DNA of 64,000 bases from the NCBI RefSeq assembly GCF_022271435.1, contig NZ_JAFIQY010000004.1, positions 1 through 64,000 of the forward strand, read 5' to 3'. Below the pieces are notes generated by a model. The model was given only the letters and a program-made list of their open reading frames with translations. It ran no database searches and was not told the DNA's origin. This document shows positions 27,044 through 35,094 of this stretch, one piece after another (the stretch's first letter is position 1; each line of letters opens with the position of its first letter). Source of the DNA: Streptomyces monomycini. Its GTDB lineage: Bacteria; Actinomycetota; Actinomycetes; Streptomycetales; Streptomycetaceae. Position numbers and translations under genes: made by a program.

Positions 27044-27124
27044 GGCGGAGTGCGGCACGGTGCTCCGCTTCCGGCCACCGCGCGCCCCCAGCGGTCCTCA
27101 GCGGTCCTCAGCCGTCCTCGCCCC

Positions 27125-28336
27125 TCAGGTGCCTTCCCCGGCGAGCGGCAGGTGCTCCGTCTCCAGCGCGGCGTCCAGCATCCGGGCCGCGCCGGGCGTG
27201 TGCTCCTCGGCCAGCCCGGCCTGGACCAATCGCCGCACCAGGACGCCGCCGAGGTAGCAGGCCGACAGGTCCCGTACGTCCAGGGCCAGGTCGGCCGGGT
27301 CGCCGGTGGGCCCGTAGGCGGCGCCGGACGGGCCCGCCGTCAGCCGGAAGCGGCCGGCGTTGGCGGGCAGGGTGGCGTCGCGCACGTCCAGTACGAGATC
27401 GACGGGCGCGGCCCAGGAGCGGGCGGTCAGCGCCCGTTCCGCGTCCACCAGCCGGAGCCACATCGCGGGCCACTGGCCGGTGACGCGCACCTGGTCGCGG
27501 TCGGCGGCGAAGTGCAGCAGCGGATCGTCGGGGGCGACCGCCCAGGCCTGCACCTTGCGCGTCAGGTCGATGGAGGCGAGGTAGGACCAGAGGGCGGCGG
27601 CCGCCGGCGCGTCGTCCGCCTCCAGTTCGTCCACGGTGACGGTGCCCTTCTCCCCCACCCGGTAGACGACGTATCCGGCGGCGGGAGCGTCCTTGTCGCC
27701 GAGGACGACGACGCGCGGCGGACCGTCCTTCGCGTCGTCACCGGCCTCGTCGTCGGTGCGCGCCGCGCGCCGCCACCACGCCTCGTCGCGGGAGAGCCGT
27801 CCGCCGCGCCGCGCCCGGCCCGTCTCGTACAGCGGCGCGAGGACGGTGAAGGTGTCCGCCGGGGCGATCAGCCGCAGCGGGCGCGGGTCGGGCGTGACGC
27901 GCAGGGCCAGGGGCCGGGTGGTGTTGATCTCGACGGCGTACGCCTCGGTGGCGGGGCCGAAGCCGAAGCGGCCGTAAATCGCCTCCTCCGACGCCCACAG
28001 GCAGGCCAGCGGCCGGTGGCCGGCGGCGCAGCGGCCCAGCAGCTCCCCCATCATGGCTGTCAGCACACCGCGCCGCCGGTGGGTGGGCGCGACCGAGACG
28101 AAGTCCAGCTCGGCCACGGGCAGTTCGCCGCCCGGCACGGAGAGGCCCAGGCGGTGCGCCGCGGCGAAGCCGACGATCTCCTCGTGGTCGTAGGCGCCCA
28201 CCCGCTCGCAGTTCAGCAGCAGTTCACGCTGGCGCTTGCGGGTGGCGTCGCCGGCCGTCACATGGAAGGCGAGGTGCGCGAGGTCGAGTGCCCGGTCGAC
28301 GTGAGCTTCAGGGATGTCCCGTATGTCCGTGGTCAC
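27125..28336 (-). CDS. Eis-like GNAT N-acetyltransferase with SCP2-type C-terminus
   Basis: A 403-residue enzyme of the Eis family: an N-terminal GNAT domain with the acetyl-CoA loop SVAPTHRRRGVLTAMM, a middle GNAT-like domain containing LWASEEAIYGRFGFGPATEAY, and a C-terminal sterol-carrier-like domain (LVLDVRDATLPANAGRFRL, ADLALDVRDLSACYLGG). In mycobacteria Eis acetylates aminoglycosides and protein lysines; the substrate here is unknown. GTG start. It begins 33 bp after the MgtC gene and may share its transcript, which is unusual company for an Eis protein. Confidence 0.92.
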   Translation of the reverse strand: MTTDIRDIPEAHVDRALDLAHLAFHVTAGDATRKRQRELLLNCERVGAYDHEEIVGFAAAHRLGLSVPGGELPVAELDFVSVAPTHRRRGVLTAMMGELLGRCAAGHRPLACLWASEEAIYGRFGFGPATEAYAVEINTTRPLALRVTPDPRPLRLIAPADTFTVLAPLYETGRARRGGRLSRDEAWWRRAARTDDEAGDDAKDGPPRVVVLGDKDAPAAGYVVYRVGEKGTVTVDELEADDAPAAAALWSYLASIDLTRKVQAWAVAPDDPLLHFAADRDQVRVTGQWPAMWLRLVDAERALTARSWAAPVDLVLDVRDATLPANAGRFRLTAGPSGAAYGPTGDPADLALDVRDLSACYLGGVLVRRLVQAGLAEEHTPGAARMLDAALETEHLPLAGEGT

Positions 28337-28369
28337 CTGAGGGACGGTAACGCCGGGCCCCGCGCGCCG

Positions 28370-29248
28370 TCACCCGCTTTTACGCGACGGGCCGCCGGGC
28401 CCGGCCGGTCCGCCCGGCCCCGAGAAGAAGTCCCGCACCCGGTGGCGGCGCCCGTGCTGCCCGCGGTCGCCGTAGTCCGCACCGTACGGCTCGCCGTAGT
28501 CGCCCTCGCCGCCGTCCGGGTTGTTCAGCACGGTCCAGCTCACGGCCGACACCGCGGGCTCCAGCGACAGCCGGCTGACCGCCTCTTCGAGGAGGCTGTC
28601 GTCGCGCCGCTCGGTGGTCAGCTCGGCGGCGACGGTGACCTTCGGCGGCGTCCCGTCGTCCGGCCGGGCGGCGCCGTCGTCGCGGCTGTGCACCGCCCGC
28701 AGCCGGAAGCCGGACCGGGTGACGGCCTGCACGACCAGCGTCCTGATGTGCGCCTCCTCGGTTTCCAGGCACACCGCCTCGAAGTAGTAGTCGGTCGCGA
28801 CCTCCGCGCCGCCGCCCGGCTCCCGGTCCATCCGCCGGCCGAGCGGCCGCAGCACCAGGTTCGCGCCGACCACCCCGGCCGTGCCGAGCGCCGCGACCAC
28901 GTACAGGCCGGTGCCCGCCAGAGCGCCGACCGCGGCCGAGCACCACAGCGTGGCCGCGGTGTTCAGGCCGCGTACGTTCAGTCCGTCGCGCATGATGACA
29001 CCGGCGCCGAGGAAGCCGATGCCGGAGACGATCTGCGCGGCGACCCGCGATCCGTCGTAGCCGGTGGTGCTGGTCGCGGCCGCGAAGCCGTACTGGGACA
29101 GCAGGACGAACAGCGCGGCACCGGCGGCGACCAGCGCGTTGGTGCGCAGCCCCGCCATCCGGGCGCGCCACTGCCGTTCCAGGCCGATGACCGCGCCGAA
29201 CCCCAGGCCGGCGGCGATGTTGCCGGCCAGCTGCCACTCGTTCACCAT
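28370..29248 (-). CDS. mgtC: MgtC/SapB family membrane protein
   Basis: A 292-residue protein with an N-terminal MgtC domain of four to five membrane segments: AAGLGFGAVIGLERQWRAR, the invariant RTNALVAAGAALFVLLS, VSGIGFLGAGVIMRDGLNVRGLNTAAT and WCSAAVGALAGTGLYVVAAL. An ACT-like cytoplasmic domain and a Gly/Pro-rich tail follow. MgtC restrains ATP synthase and supports growth in low Mg2+ in enteric bacteria. Here it sits 69 bp after mgtA on the same strand, so a Mg2+-responsive mgtA-mgtC operon is likely. GAGGAG precedes the ATG. Confidence 0.93.
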   Translation of the reverse strand: MVNEWQLAGNIAAGLGFGAVIGLERQWRARMAGLRTNALVAAGAALFVLLSQYGFAAATSTTGYDGSRVAAQIVSGIGFLGAGVIMRDGLNVRGLNTAATLWCSAAVGALAGTGLYVVAALGTAGVVGANLVLRPLGRRMDREPGGGAEVATDYYFEAVCLETEEAHIRTLVVQAVTRSGFRLRAVHSRDDGAARPDDGTPPKVTVAAELTTERRDDSLLEEAVSRLSLEPAVSAVSWTVLNNPDGGEGDYGEPYGADYGDRGQHGRRHRVRDFFSGPGGPAGPGGPSRKSG

Positions 29249-29317
29249 GATCCGCGCTCCTCCTCGATGCGCCGGTGCGGGGCCGCCCGGAGACGGCCCC
29301 CTTTCTCCATCGGCGGC

Positions 29318-32053
29318 TCACAGCCAGGTGTTGAACCGGCGGATGTACCAGGCCTTCACGCCCTGGGTCAGCAGGCAGTACGCCAGCAGCGTCCCGGCCA
29401 GCCACGGGAAGTAGCCCAGCGGCAGCGCCGTCAGGCCGAGCGCCGGGGCCAGCGGCGAGAACGGCAGGCCGATGCCGAACGCCATGACCAGGGCCGTCAT
29501 CATCAGCACCGGCCAGGTGGCCCGGGACCGCACGAACGGGATCTTGCGGGTGCGCAGCATGTGCACCACGAGCGTCTGCGTCAGCAGCCCCTCGACGAAC
29601 CACCCGGACTGGAACAGCGCCTGGTGCGCCGCGCTGTCCGCCCCGAAGACGTGCCACATCAGCAGGAAGGTGGTGATGTCGAAGACCGAGCTGGTCGGGC
29701 CGAGGACGAGCATGAACCGCCCGATGCCCCGGGCGTCCCAGGTCCGCGGCTTGCGCACGTACTCCTCGTCCATCCGGTCCCAGGGCGTGGCGAGCTGCGA
29801 GATGTCGTAGCAGAGGTTCTGTACGAGCAGCTGGGTGGCGAGCATCGGCTGGAACGGCAGGAAGGCGGAGGCGGCCAGTACCGAGAAGACGTTCCCGAAG
29901 TTGGAGGAAGCCGTCATCTTGATGTACTTGATGGTGTTGCCGAAGGTCCGGCGGCCCTGGAGGACGCCCTGTCCGAGGACGGTCAGGTCCTTCTCCAGCA
30001 GGATGATGTCGGCGGACTCCTTGGCGATGTCCACGGCGGTGTCCACCGAGACGCCGACGTCCGCCTCGCGCAGCGCCGCGGCGTCGTTGATGCCGTCGCC
30101 GAGGAAGCCGACGGTGTGCCCGGCGCCCTGGAGCGCGCGGACGATCCGGGCCTTCTGTACGGGGTTGACCTTGGCGAACACGGTCGTCGTGCGGACCAGG
30201 GCGGCCAGCTCCGGCTCGTCGAGCAGATCGAGGTAGGGGCCGGTGACGACGGTGCCCGCCTCGATACCGACGTCGGCGCACACCCGCGCCGCGACCAGCT
30301 CGTTGTCGCCGGTGACGACCTTGACGGCGATACCGCTGCCGGCCAGGGCCCGCAGGGCCTCGGCGGCGTCCCGCTTCGGCGGGTCGAGGAAGGCGAGGAA
30401 GCCGCGCAGGGTCAGCCCTTTCTCATCGGCGACGCCGTACGTCTCGCGGGTGGCGGGCAGCGTGCGGGTCGCCACCGCCAGGACCCGCAGGCCCTGCCGG
30501 TTGTGGTTCTCGGCGGTCAGGGCGACCTGCCGGCGCAGTACGTCCGTCAGCTCCACCCGCCGGCCGCCGTCGCCGAGATGGGTGCACAGCGCCAGGACCT
30601 CCTCCACGGCGCCCTTGGTGACGAGGAGGTGTTCGGTGGCCGGCCCGTCGAGGCCGTCGCGCCGCAGCACCACCGACATCCGGCGCCGCGCGAAGTCGAA
30701 GGGGACCTCGTCGACCAGCGTGAACCGCGCGTCGACGACCACCTCCTCGGCCTCGTGCATCCGGTCGACAACGGCCTGGTCCATGAGATTGCGCAGCCCC
30801 GTCTGGAAGTGGCTGTTGAGGTAGGCGTACTCCAGCACCTCGCCGTCCTCGTGGCCGTGTACGTCGAGGTAGCGGTCCAGGACGACACGGTCCTCGGTCA
30901 GCGTGCCGGTCTTGTCCGTGCACAGCACGTCCATCGCGCCGAGGTTCTGGATGGCGTTCAGGCGCTTGACGACGACCTTGCGCTTCGCCATGGCGACCGC
31001 GCCGCGCGCCAGGTTGGTGGTGACCACCATCGGCAGCATCTCGGGCGTCAGGCCCACCGCGACCGCCACCGCGAAGGTGACCGCCTCGGCCCAGTCGCCC
31101 TTGGTGAGGCCATTGACGGCGAACACCAGCGGCACCATCACCAGCATGAAACGGATCAGCAGGAAGCTGACCTTCTTCACCCCGGCGTCGAAGCTGGTCT
31201 CCGGGCGCTCGCCCGCCAGCGAACCGGCCATCGACCCGAAGTAGGTGTCCCGCCCGGTGGCGACAACCACGCCGGTCGCGGTGCCGGAGGTGACGGAGGT
31301 GCCCGCCAGCGCCAGGTTGTCCGCCTCCACCGGGTCGGCGGTCGCATGCTGACCACGGTCCTCGGCCCGGGTGTCGGCCTTGGCGACGGGCAGCGACTCG
31401 CCGGTGAGCGCGGCCTGGGCGACCATGAGGTCCTTGGCCGACAGCAGCCGCAGGTCGGCCGGTACGAGGTCACCGGCGGCCAGCACGACGACATCGCCGC
31501 GCACGACGTCCGCCACCGGTACCTCCACGGTGGCCGGAGCCTGCGTACGGGCGGCCCTGCGCTGTACGGCGGTGGTCGTGGTGACCAGGGCGCGCAGCGC
31601 GGCGGCCTCGCTGCCCGAGCGGTACTCCTGCCAGAACCGCAGCAGTGCACTGATCAGCACCATCGCGCCGAGGATCGGGATCTTGGGGTCGAAGGGCTCC
31701 TCGTCGGCGGCCTGGAGCCACTGCACGTACATGACGGCGGCCAGGCCCGTGAGCACGAGGATGAACGGGTTCCAGAACGCCTTCGCCAGCTGCACGTACC
31801 AGCGCGGCGGACGCTCGTGCGCGACGACGTTGGGGCCGTCGCGCTCCAGGCGGGCCTCGGCGTTCTCCTGGAGCAGACCGTCGCGTCCGGCGCGCAGGTC
31901 CTGGAGGACCCGGGACGCCGGGCGCGTGCTGATCGCGGCCAGGTTCTCGCCGACGGCGCGGGTACGGGCCGCCAGCTCGGCGGCCTTCCGCTCCCGGCGG
32001 CGCGGGCGGTGGCCCGGCGGAGCGAGCTTCTCGGGGGTGAGCAGGTCGGTCAT
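29318..32053 (-). CDS. mgtA: Magnesium-translocating P-type ATPase
   Basis: A 911-residue P3B ATPase that imports Mg2+. Phosphorylation site DKTGTLTEDR, TGES actuator loop (QAALTGESLPVAK), GDGINDAAALREADVG hinge, and a Mg-type membrane segment GLTPEMLPMVVTTNLARGA. Ten membrane segments are expected; the C-terminal set ends LAGTLLAYCLLTQGVKAWYI. The start at 32053 (MTDLLTPEKLAPPGHRP) has GGGAGG seven bases upstream. It is followed by mgtC. The upstream leader is long (about 450 nt) and contains a small ORF with an ideal ribosome site, so Mg2+ control may be post-initiation as in enterobacterial mgtA, though no homology to that leader is seen. Confidence 0.96.
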   Translation of the reverse strand: MTDLLTPEKLAPPGHRPRRRERKAAELAARTRAVGENLAAISTRPASRVLQDLRAGRDGLLQENAEARLERDGPNVVAHERPPRWYVQLAKAFWNPFILVLTGLAAVMYVQWLQAADEEPFDPKIPILGAMVLISALLRFWQEYRSGSEAAALRALVTTTTAVQRRAARTQAPATVEVPVADVVRGDVVVLAAGDLVPADLRLLSAKDLMVAQAALTGESLPVAKADTRAEDRGQHATADPVEADNLALAGTSVTSGTATGVVVATGRDTYFGSMAGSLAGERPETSFDAGVKKVSFLLIRFMLVMVPLVFAVNGLTKGDWAEAVTFAVAVAVGLTPEMLPMVVTTNLARGAVAMAKRKVVVKRLNAIQNLGAMDVLCTDKTGTLTEDRVVLDRYLDVHGHEDGEVLEYAYLNSHFQTGLRNLMDQAVVDRMHEAEEVVVDARFTLVDEVPFDFARRRMSVVLRRDGLDGPATEHLLVTKGAVEEVLALCTHLGDGGRRVELTDVLRRQVALTAENHNRQGLRVLAVATRTLPATRETYGVADEKGLTLRGFLAFLDPPKRDAAEALRALAGSGIAVKVVTGDNELVAARVCADVGIEAGTVVTGPYLDLLDEPELAALVRTTTVFAKVNPVQKARIVRALQGAGHTVGFLGDGINDAAALREADVGVSVDTAVDIAKESADIILLEKDLTVLGQGVLQGRRTFGNTIKYIKMTASSNFGNVFSVLAASAFLPFQPMLATQLLVQNLCYDISQLATPWDRMDEEYVRKPRTWDARGIGRFMLVLGPTSSVFDITTFLLMWHVFGADSAAHQALFQSGWFVEGLLTQTLVVHMLRTRKIPFVRSRATWPVLMMTALVMAFGIGLPFSPLAPALGLTALPLGYFPWLAGTLLAYCLLTQGVKAWYIRRFNTWL

Positions 32054-32100
32054 GGCAGAACCTCCCTCCGTACAGGGGCGCGGCGGCATCGGGTCAGGAC

Positions 32101-32124
32101 GGCATGAAGGCATGACGGCATGAC
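32101..32124. repeat. Triple 8-bp tandem repeat in the mgtA leader
   Basis: GGCATGAA, GGCATGAC and GGCATGAC follow one another without gap (32101-32124), 48 bases upstream of the mgtA start. In the mgtA message they read as repeated TCATGCC. They may be a binding site or slippage product. Confidence 0.6.
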
Positions 32125-32406
32125 CCGGTGGCGCGGGGCCCCGGCACAGGGAATTTCGGTTATCGGTGAAGTGACATCACGGGAAAGGGAAAAGAACGCA
32201 CGCTGAAAAGCACCTCGGCGCAGTCGTCCGCATTTCCGCATGGCGCGTTGCGTGCGGCACACGGAAAAGGGCACGGAAATGCGGGAAGCGGAGAAGAAAC
32301 GGCCGGGGGGCAACGCACGCCGGCAGCCGCCGTCATCGCCGCGCACGGCGGTTCCGGGGCGGGCGCCCGGCAGTTCTCAGCGGTAGGGGCACACAGCGTG
32401 GCGGCG

Positions 32407-32432
32407 CACCGGGCCCCTGCGGGGCGCCGGTG
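32407..32432 (-). promoter_or_regulatory. Strong stem-loop in the mgtA leader
   Basis: CACCGG-G-CCCC (32407-32417) pairs with GGGG-CG-CCGGTG (32421-32432) around a 3-nt loop, ten base pairs with a small internal bulge. It lies 33 bases downstream of the leader-ORF stop in the mgtA transcript and could act as an attenuator arm. Confidence 0.45.
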
Positions 32433-32464
32433 TCAGCTCACGGGAAGTCAGGCGAAATCAGCAG

Positions 32465-32509
32465 TCAGCACACTGCAACGCTGCGGCAAGGACTTCCTTC
32501 GGGACTCAT
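32465..32509 (-). CDS. 14-residue leader ORF upstream of mgtA (MSPEGSPCRSVAVC)
   Basis: The ATG at 32509 is preceded by AAGGAGGTGATC (32524-32513), which matches the anti-Shine-Dalgarno end of 16S rRNA over its whole length, and eight bases separate GGAGG from the ATG. The ORF encodes MSPEGSPCRSVAVC and stops at 32465, about 410 bases before the mgtA start on the same strand. Such a perfect ribosome site by chance is improbable. It contains two prolines and two cysteines. Enterobacterial mgtA has a proline-containing leader peptide (MgtL) that senses Mg2+ and proline; analogy only, no sequence similarity. Confidence 0.55.
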   Translation of the reverse strand: MSPEGSPCRSVAVC

Positions 32510-32684
32510 CCCGATCACCTCCTTGCTCGCGCGGACACAAACCCGGGCGCCGTGCGTTCCGGCACCCTCACCACCGCATAATGCCATACCCGGCCCGCCG
32601 GCCTCTCCCCCTTTCGGCCAAGAATTCTTCAAGCGCCGGTGTGATTCACCTCGCACCCGCCCTCCGGTACGGCATCATCGTCCT

Positions 32685-33683
32685 ATGGCGACGGGAAATG
32701 CCACGGCCGCTGCGACCGGCACGGCACCGCGACGGCGGCGGGCGGCCACGGTCGTCGCGGGCGCCCTCCTCCTCGTCGCCACCGTCCCCCTCGTCTTCCG
32801 CGCCGCCGGTTCGGACGGCGTGACGCCCGTACCGCAGCTGCTCGCCTTCCTGCCCTGGCTGCTGGTGCCCGCCGGGCTCGCCCTGGCGCTGTCCTTCGCG
32901 GCGCGCTGGCGGCCGGGCCTGTTCTGGGCCGCCGCCGTGCTGATCGGCCTGACGGCGTTCGTCCGGCCGTACGGCGACGACGCCCACGCGTCACACGGTG
33001 CGCCCCTCACCCGCCTCCGCGTCCTCACCGCGAACCTCGAATTCGGCCGCGCCACGGACGGGCTGCTGGCCGCGCTGCGGCGGGAGCGCCCCGACCTCGT
33101 AGCGGTCCAGGAGTGCGATCCGGAGCGCTGCACCACGGCCCTGGACTCCCCCGCCGTCCGCGCGGCCTACCCTTTCCGCCTGCTCGCCGGGTACGGCGCG
33201 TCCGAGGGTTCCGCCGTACTGAGCCGGTTCCCGTTGCGACCGGACGGCGCGGTGGCGGGCGAACTCGCCATGCCCCGCGCGGCCGTCACCGTCTCCGGCC
33301 ACCGCCTGCGCTTCCAGGTGGCCCACCCCATGCCTCCGCTGCCCGCTTCCCTGGCTACCTGGCGCACCGAACTCGGCCGTCTCCGCGACCTGGCGTCCGC
33401 CCGCGGCCCCGAACCTCTCCTCATCGCGGGCGACTTCAACTCCTCCCAGGACCACGCCGCCTTCCGGGCCGTCCTGGACACCGGCCTGCACGACAGCGCC
33501 CGGCGGGCCGGCCGCCCCCGCACCCCGTCCTGGCCCGCCCGCACCACTCCCGTACTGGGCGCCCAGATCGACCACGTCCTGGTCAGCGAAGCCCTGTGCC
33601 CCCGCGCGGCCCGCTTCCTGGACCTGCCGGACACGGACCACCGGGCGCTGGTGGTGGACCTGGAGCTGCACGCGACGCGCTGA
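32685..33683 (+). CDS. Membrane-anchored endonuclease/exonuclease/phosphatase (EEP) family protein
   Basis: A 332-residue protein. Three hydrophobic segments come first (about 23-105: AATVVAGALLLVATVPLVF, LAFLPWLLVPAGLALALSFA, LFWAAAVLIGLTAFV), then an extracellular EEP domain. Metal and catalytic motifs are TANLEFGRAT (Asn), LVAVQECDPE (Glu), LLIAGDFNSSQDH (GDFN, Asp/Asn) and a terminal TDHRALVVDL (catalytic His). The family includes nucleases and phospholipid/inositol phosphatases; the outward-facing domain suggests a lipid or extracellular DNA substrate. It is divergent from mgtA with a start close to a CATCAT -10-like element, possibly leaderless. Confidence 0.88.
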   Translation: MATGNATAAATGTAPRRRRAATVVAGALLLVATVPLVFRAAGSDGVTPVPQLLAFLPWLLVPAGLALALSFAARWRPGLFWAAAVLIGLTAFVRPYGDDAHASHGAPLTRLRVLTANLEFGRATDGLLAALRRERPDLVAVQECDPERCTTALDSPAVRAAYPFRLLAGYGASEGSAVLSRFPLRPDGAVAGELAMPRAAVTVSGHRLRFQVAHPMPPLPASLATWRTELGRLRDLASARGPEPLLIAGDFNSSQDHAAFRAVLDTGLHDSARRAGRPRTPSWPARTTPVLGAQIDHVLVSEALCPRAARFLDLPDTDHRALVVDLELHATR

Positions 33684-33785
33684 GGTCTCTCCCCCTCAGC
33701 CCTCCACCACGTCCCACTGCCGGGCGTCATAGTCGCACTCGGCTCCGGGAACCGTGCCGTGCGCGCCGTCGTCCGCTCCGCCCCC

Positions 33786-35060
33786 TCACGCCACCGAAGC
33801 CGGCCCTATGCGGTCCAGGGGCGCGGGGTGGTCGTGATGGATAGGCGTGTGGGCGCCCGTCAGAGGGGTGCCGGTGCCGCCGCGGCGGTTGGCGACGATC
33901 TCGGCGGCGATGGACAGCGCCGTCTCCTCGGGGGTGCGGGCGCCCAGGTCGAGGCCGATGGGTGAGCGCAGGCGGTTGAGTTCGAGTTCGGTCAGGCCGA
34001 TGGCGCGGAGGCGGGCGAGGCGGTCCAGGTGGGTGCGGCGGGAGCCCATGGCGCCGACGTAGGCGACGGGCAGGCGCAGGGCGCGTTCCAGGAGGGGGAC
34101 GTCGAACTTGGCGTCGTGGGTGAGGACGCACAGGGCCGCGCGGGCGTCGAGTTCCTGGGTTTCGAGGTAGCGGTGCGGCCAGTCGACGACGATCTCGTCC
34201 GCGTCGGGGAAGCGGGCGCGGGTGGCGAAGACGGGGCGGGCGTCGCAGACGGTCACGTGGTGTCCGAGGAACTTCCCGGCCCGTACGAGGGCGGCGGCGA
34301 AGTCGATGGCGCCGAAGACGATCATGCGGGGGGCGGGGACGGAGGCCTCCACGAGGAGGCGGACGGGTTCGCCGCAGCGGGAGCCGTCGGCGCCGATCTC
34401 GACGGTGGCGGTGCGGCCCGCGTCCAGCAGGGCGCGGGTCTCGTGGGCGGCGGTGCGGTCCAGGTCCGGGTGGCCGCCAAGGGTGCCGGTCACGCTGCCG
34501 TCGGGGCGTACGAGCAGGGCGCCGCCCAGGAGGCGGGTCGGGCCGCCGGCAACCCGGGCCACCGCCGCCGCTTCGCCCGCGGCCGCGGCGGCCAGGGCTG
34601 CGGTGAGGGTGGCGGTCCGGCCCGTACCGTCCTCCGTACGGGCCGGACCGCCGTCCTCCGGCGCGCCCGGTGCACCCGGTGCGCCCGGTGCGCCCGGTGC
34701 ACCCGGCGCGCCCAGTACACCCGGTGCACCCGGTGCCTCCGCGTCGTACGGCCGTACCGGAGTGACGAGGATGTCGAGGACGCCGCCGCAGGTCAGGCCG
34801 ACCGCGAAGGCGTCCTCGTCGCTGTAGCCGAAGCGCTCCACCACCGTTTCCCCGGTGCGCAGCGCTTCCTGGCACAACGCGTAGACCGCCCCCTCCACAC
34901 ATCCGCCGGAGACCGACCCGATCGCCGTGCCGTCGCGGTCGACGGCCAGTGCGGCGCCGGGCTGGCGGGGTGCGCTGCCGCTGGTGGCCACGACGGTGGC
35001 CACGGCGAAGGGGCGTCCCTGCCGGGCCCACCGGTGCAGCTCGTCGGCGATGTCCAGCAT
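33786..35060 (-). CDS. xdhC: XdhC/CoxI-family molybdenum cofactor maturation factor
   Basis: XdhC binds the molybdenum cofactor and inserts it into xanthine dehydrogenase. The 424-residue protein has the N-terminal XdhC/CoxI domain (VATVVATSGSAPRQPGAALAVDRDG, GSVSGGCVEGAVY, GLTCGGVLDILV) and the C-terminal Rossmann domain (MIVFGAIDFAAAL, VTHDAKFDVPLLERAL-type strand, YVGAMGSRRTHLDRLA, IGLDLGARTPEETALSIAAEI). Between them is a collagen-like Gly-Ala-Pro run from a 9-bp tandem repeat. It lies 34 bp after the purine permease, last in the xdh operon. In frame after its TGA, 29 further codons end ECDYDARQWDVVEG and a second TGA. Confidence 0.93.
   Translation of the reverse strand: MLDIADELHRWARQGRPFAVATVVATSGSAPRQPGAALAVDRDGTAIGSVSGGCVEGAVYALCQEALRTGETVVERFGYSDEDAFAVGLTCGGVLDILVTPVRPYDAEAPGAPGVLGAPGAPGAPGAPGAPGAPEDGGPARTEDGTGRTATLTAALAAAAAGEAAAVARVAGGPTRLLGGALLVRPDGSVTGTLGGHPDLDRTAAHETRALLDAGRTATVEIGADGSRCGEPVRLLVEASVPAPRMIVFGAIDFAAALVRAGKFLGHHVTVCDARPVFATRARFPDADEIVVDWPHRYLETQELDARAALCVLTHDAKFDVPLLERALRLPVAYVGAMGSRRTHLDRLARLRAIGLTELELNRLRSPIGLDLGARTPEETALSIAAEIVANRRGGTGTPLTGAHTPIHHDHPAPLDRIGPASVA
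34662..34737. repeat. 9-bp minisatellite inside xdhC
   Basis: About eight copies of GGTGCACCC-like units (plus strand reads GCACCCGGT) encode repeated Gly-Ala-Pro in XdhC. Multiples of nine keep the frame, so copy number can vary without destroying the protein. Located in the linker between the two conserved domains. Confidence 0.85.
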
Positions 35061-35094
35061 GTCGGTCTCCTTACGGGTGGGTGCTGAGCAGGCG

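Noticed and set aside
27050..32107. Very long plus-strand open frame antisense to the eis-mgtC-mgtA genes
   Set aside because: High-GC shadow frame; the minus strand encodes clear P-type ATPase, MgtC and GNAT motifs, and the antisense protein has no family features.
32054..32524. M-box (ykoK) magnesium riboswitch before mgtA
   Set aside because: I looked for the conserved M-box core segments (such as GAGGCTCC and GCTGCTGCC) and did not find them.
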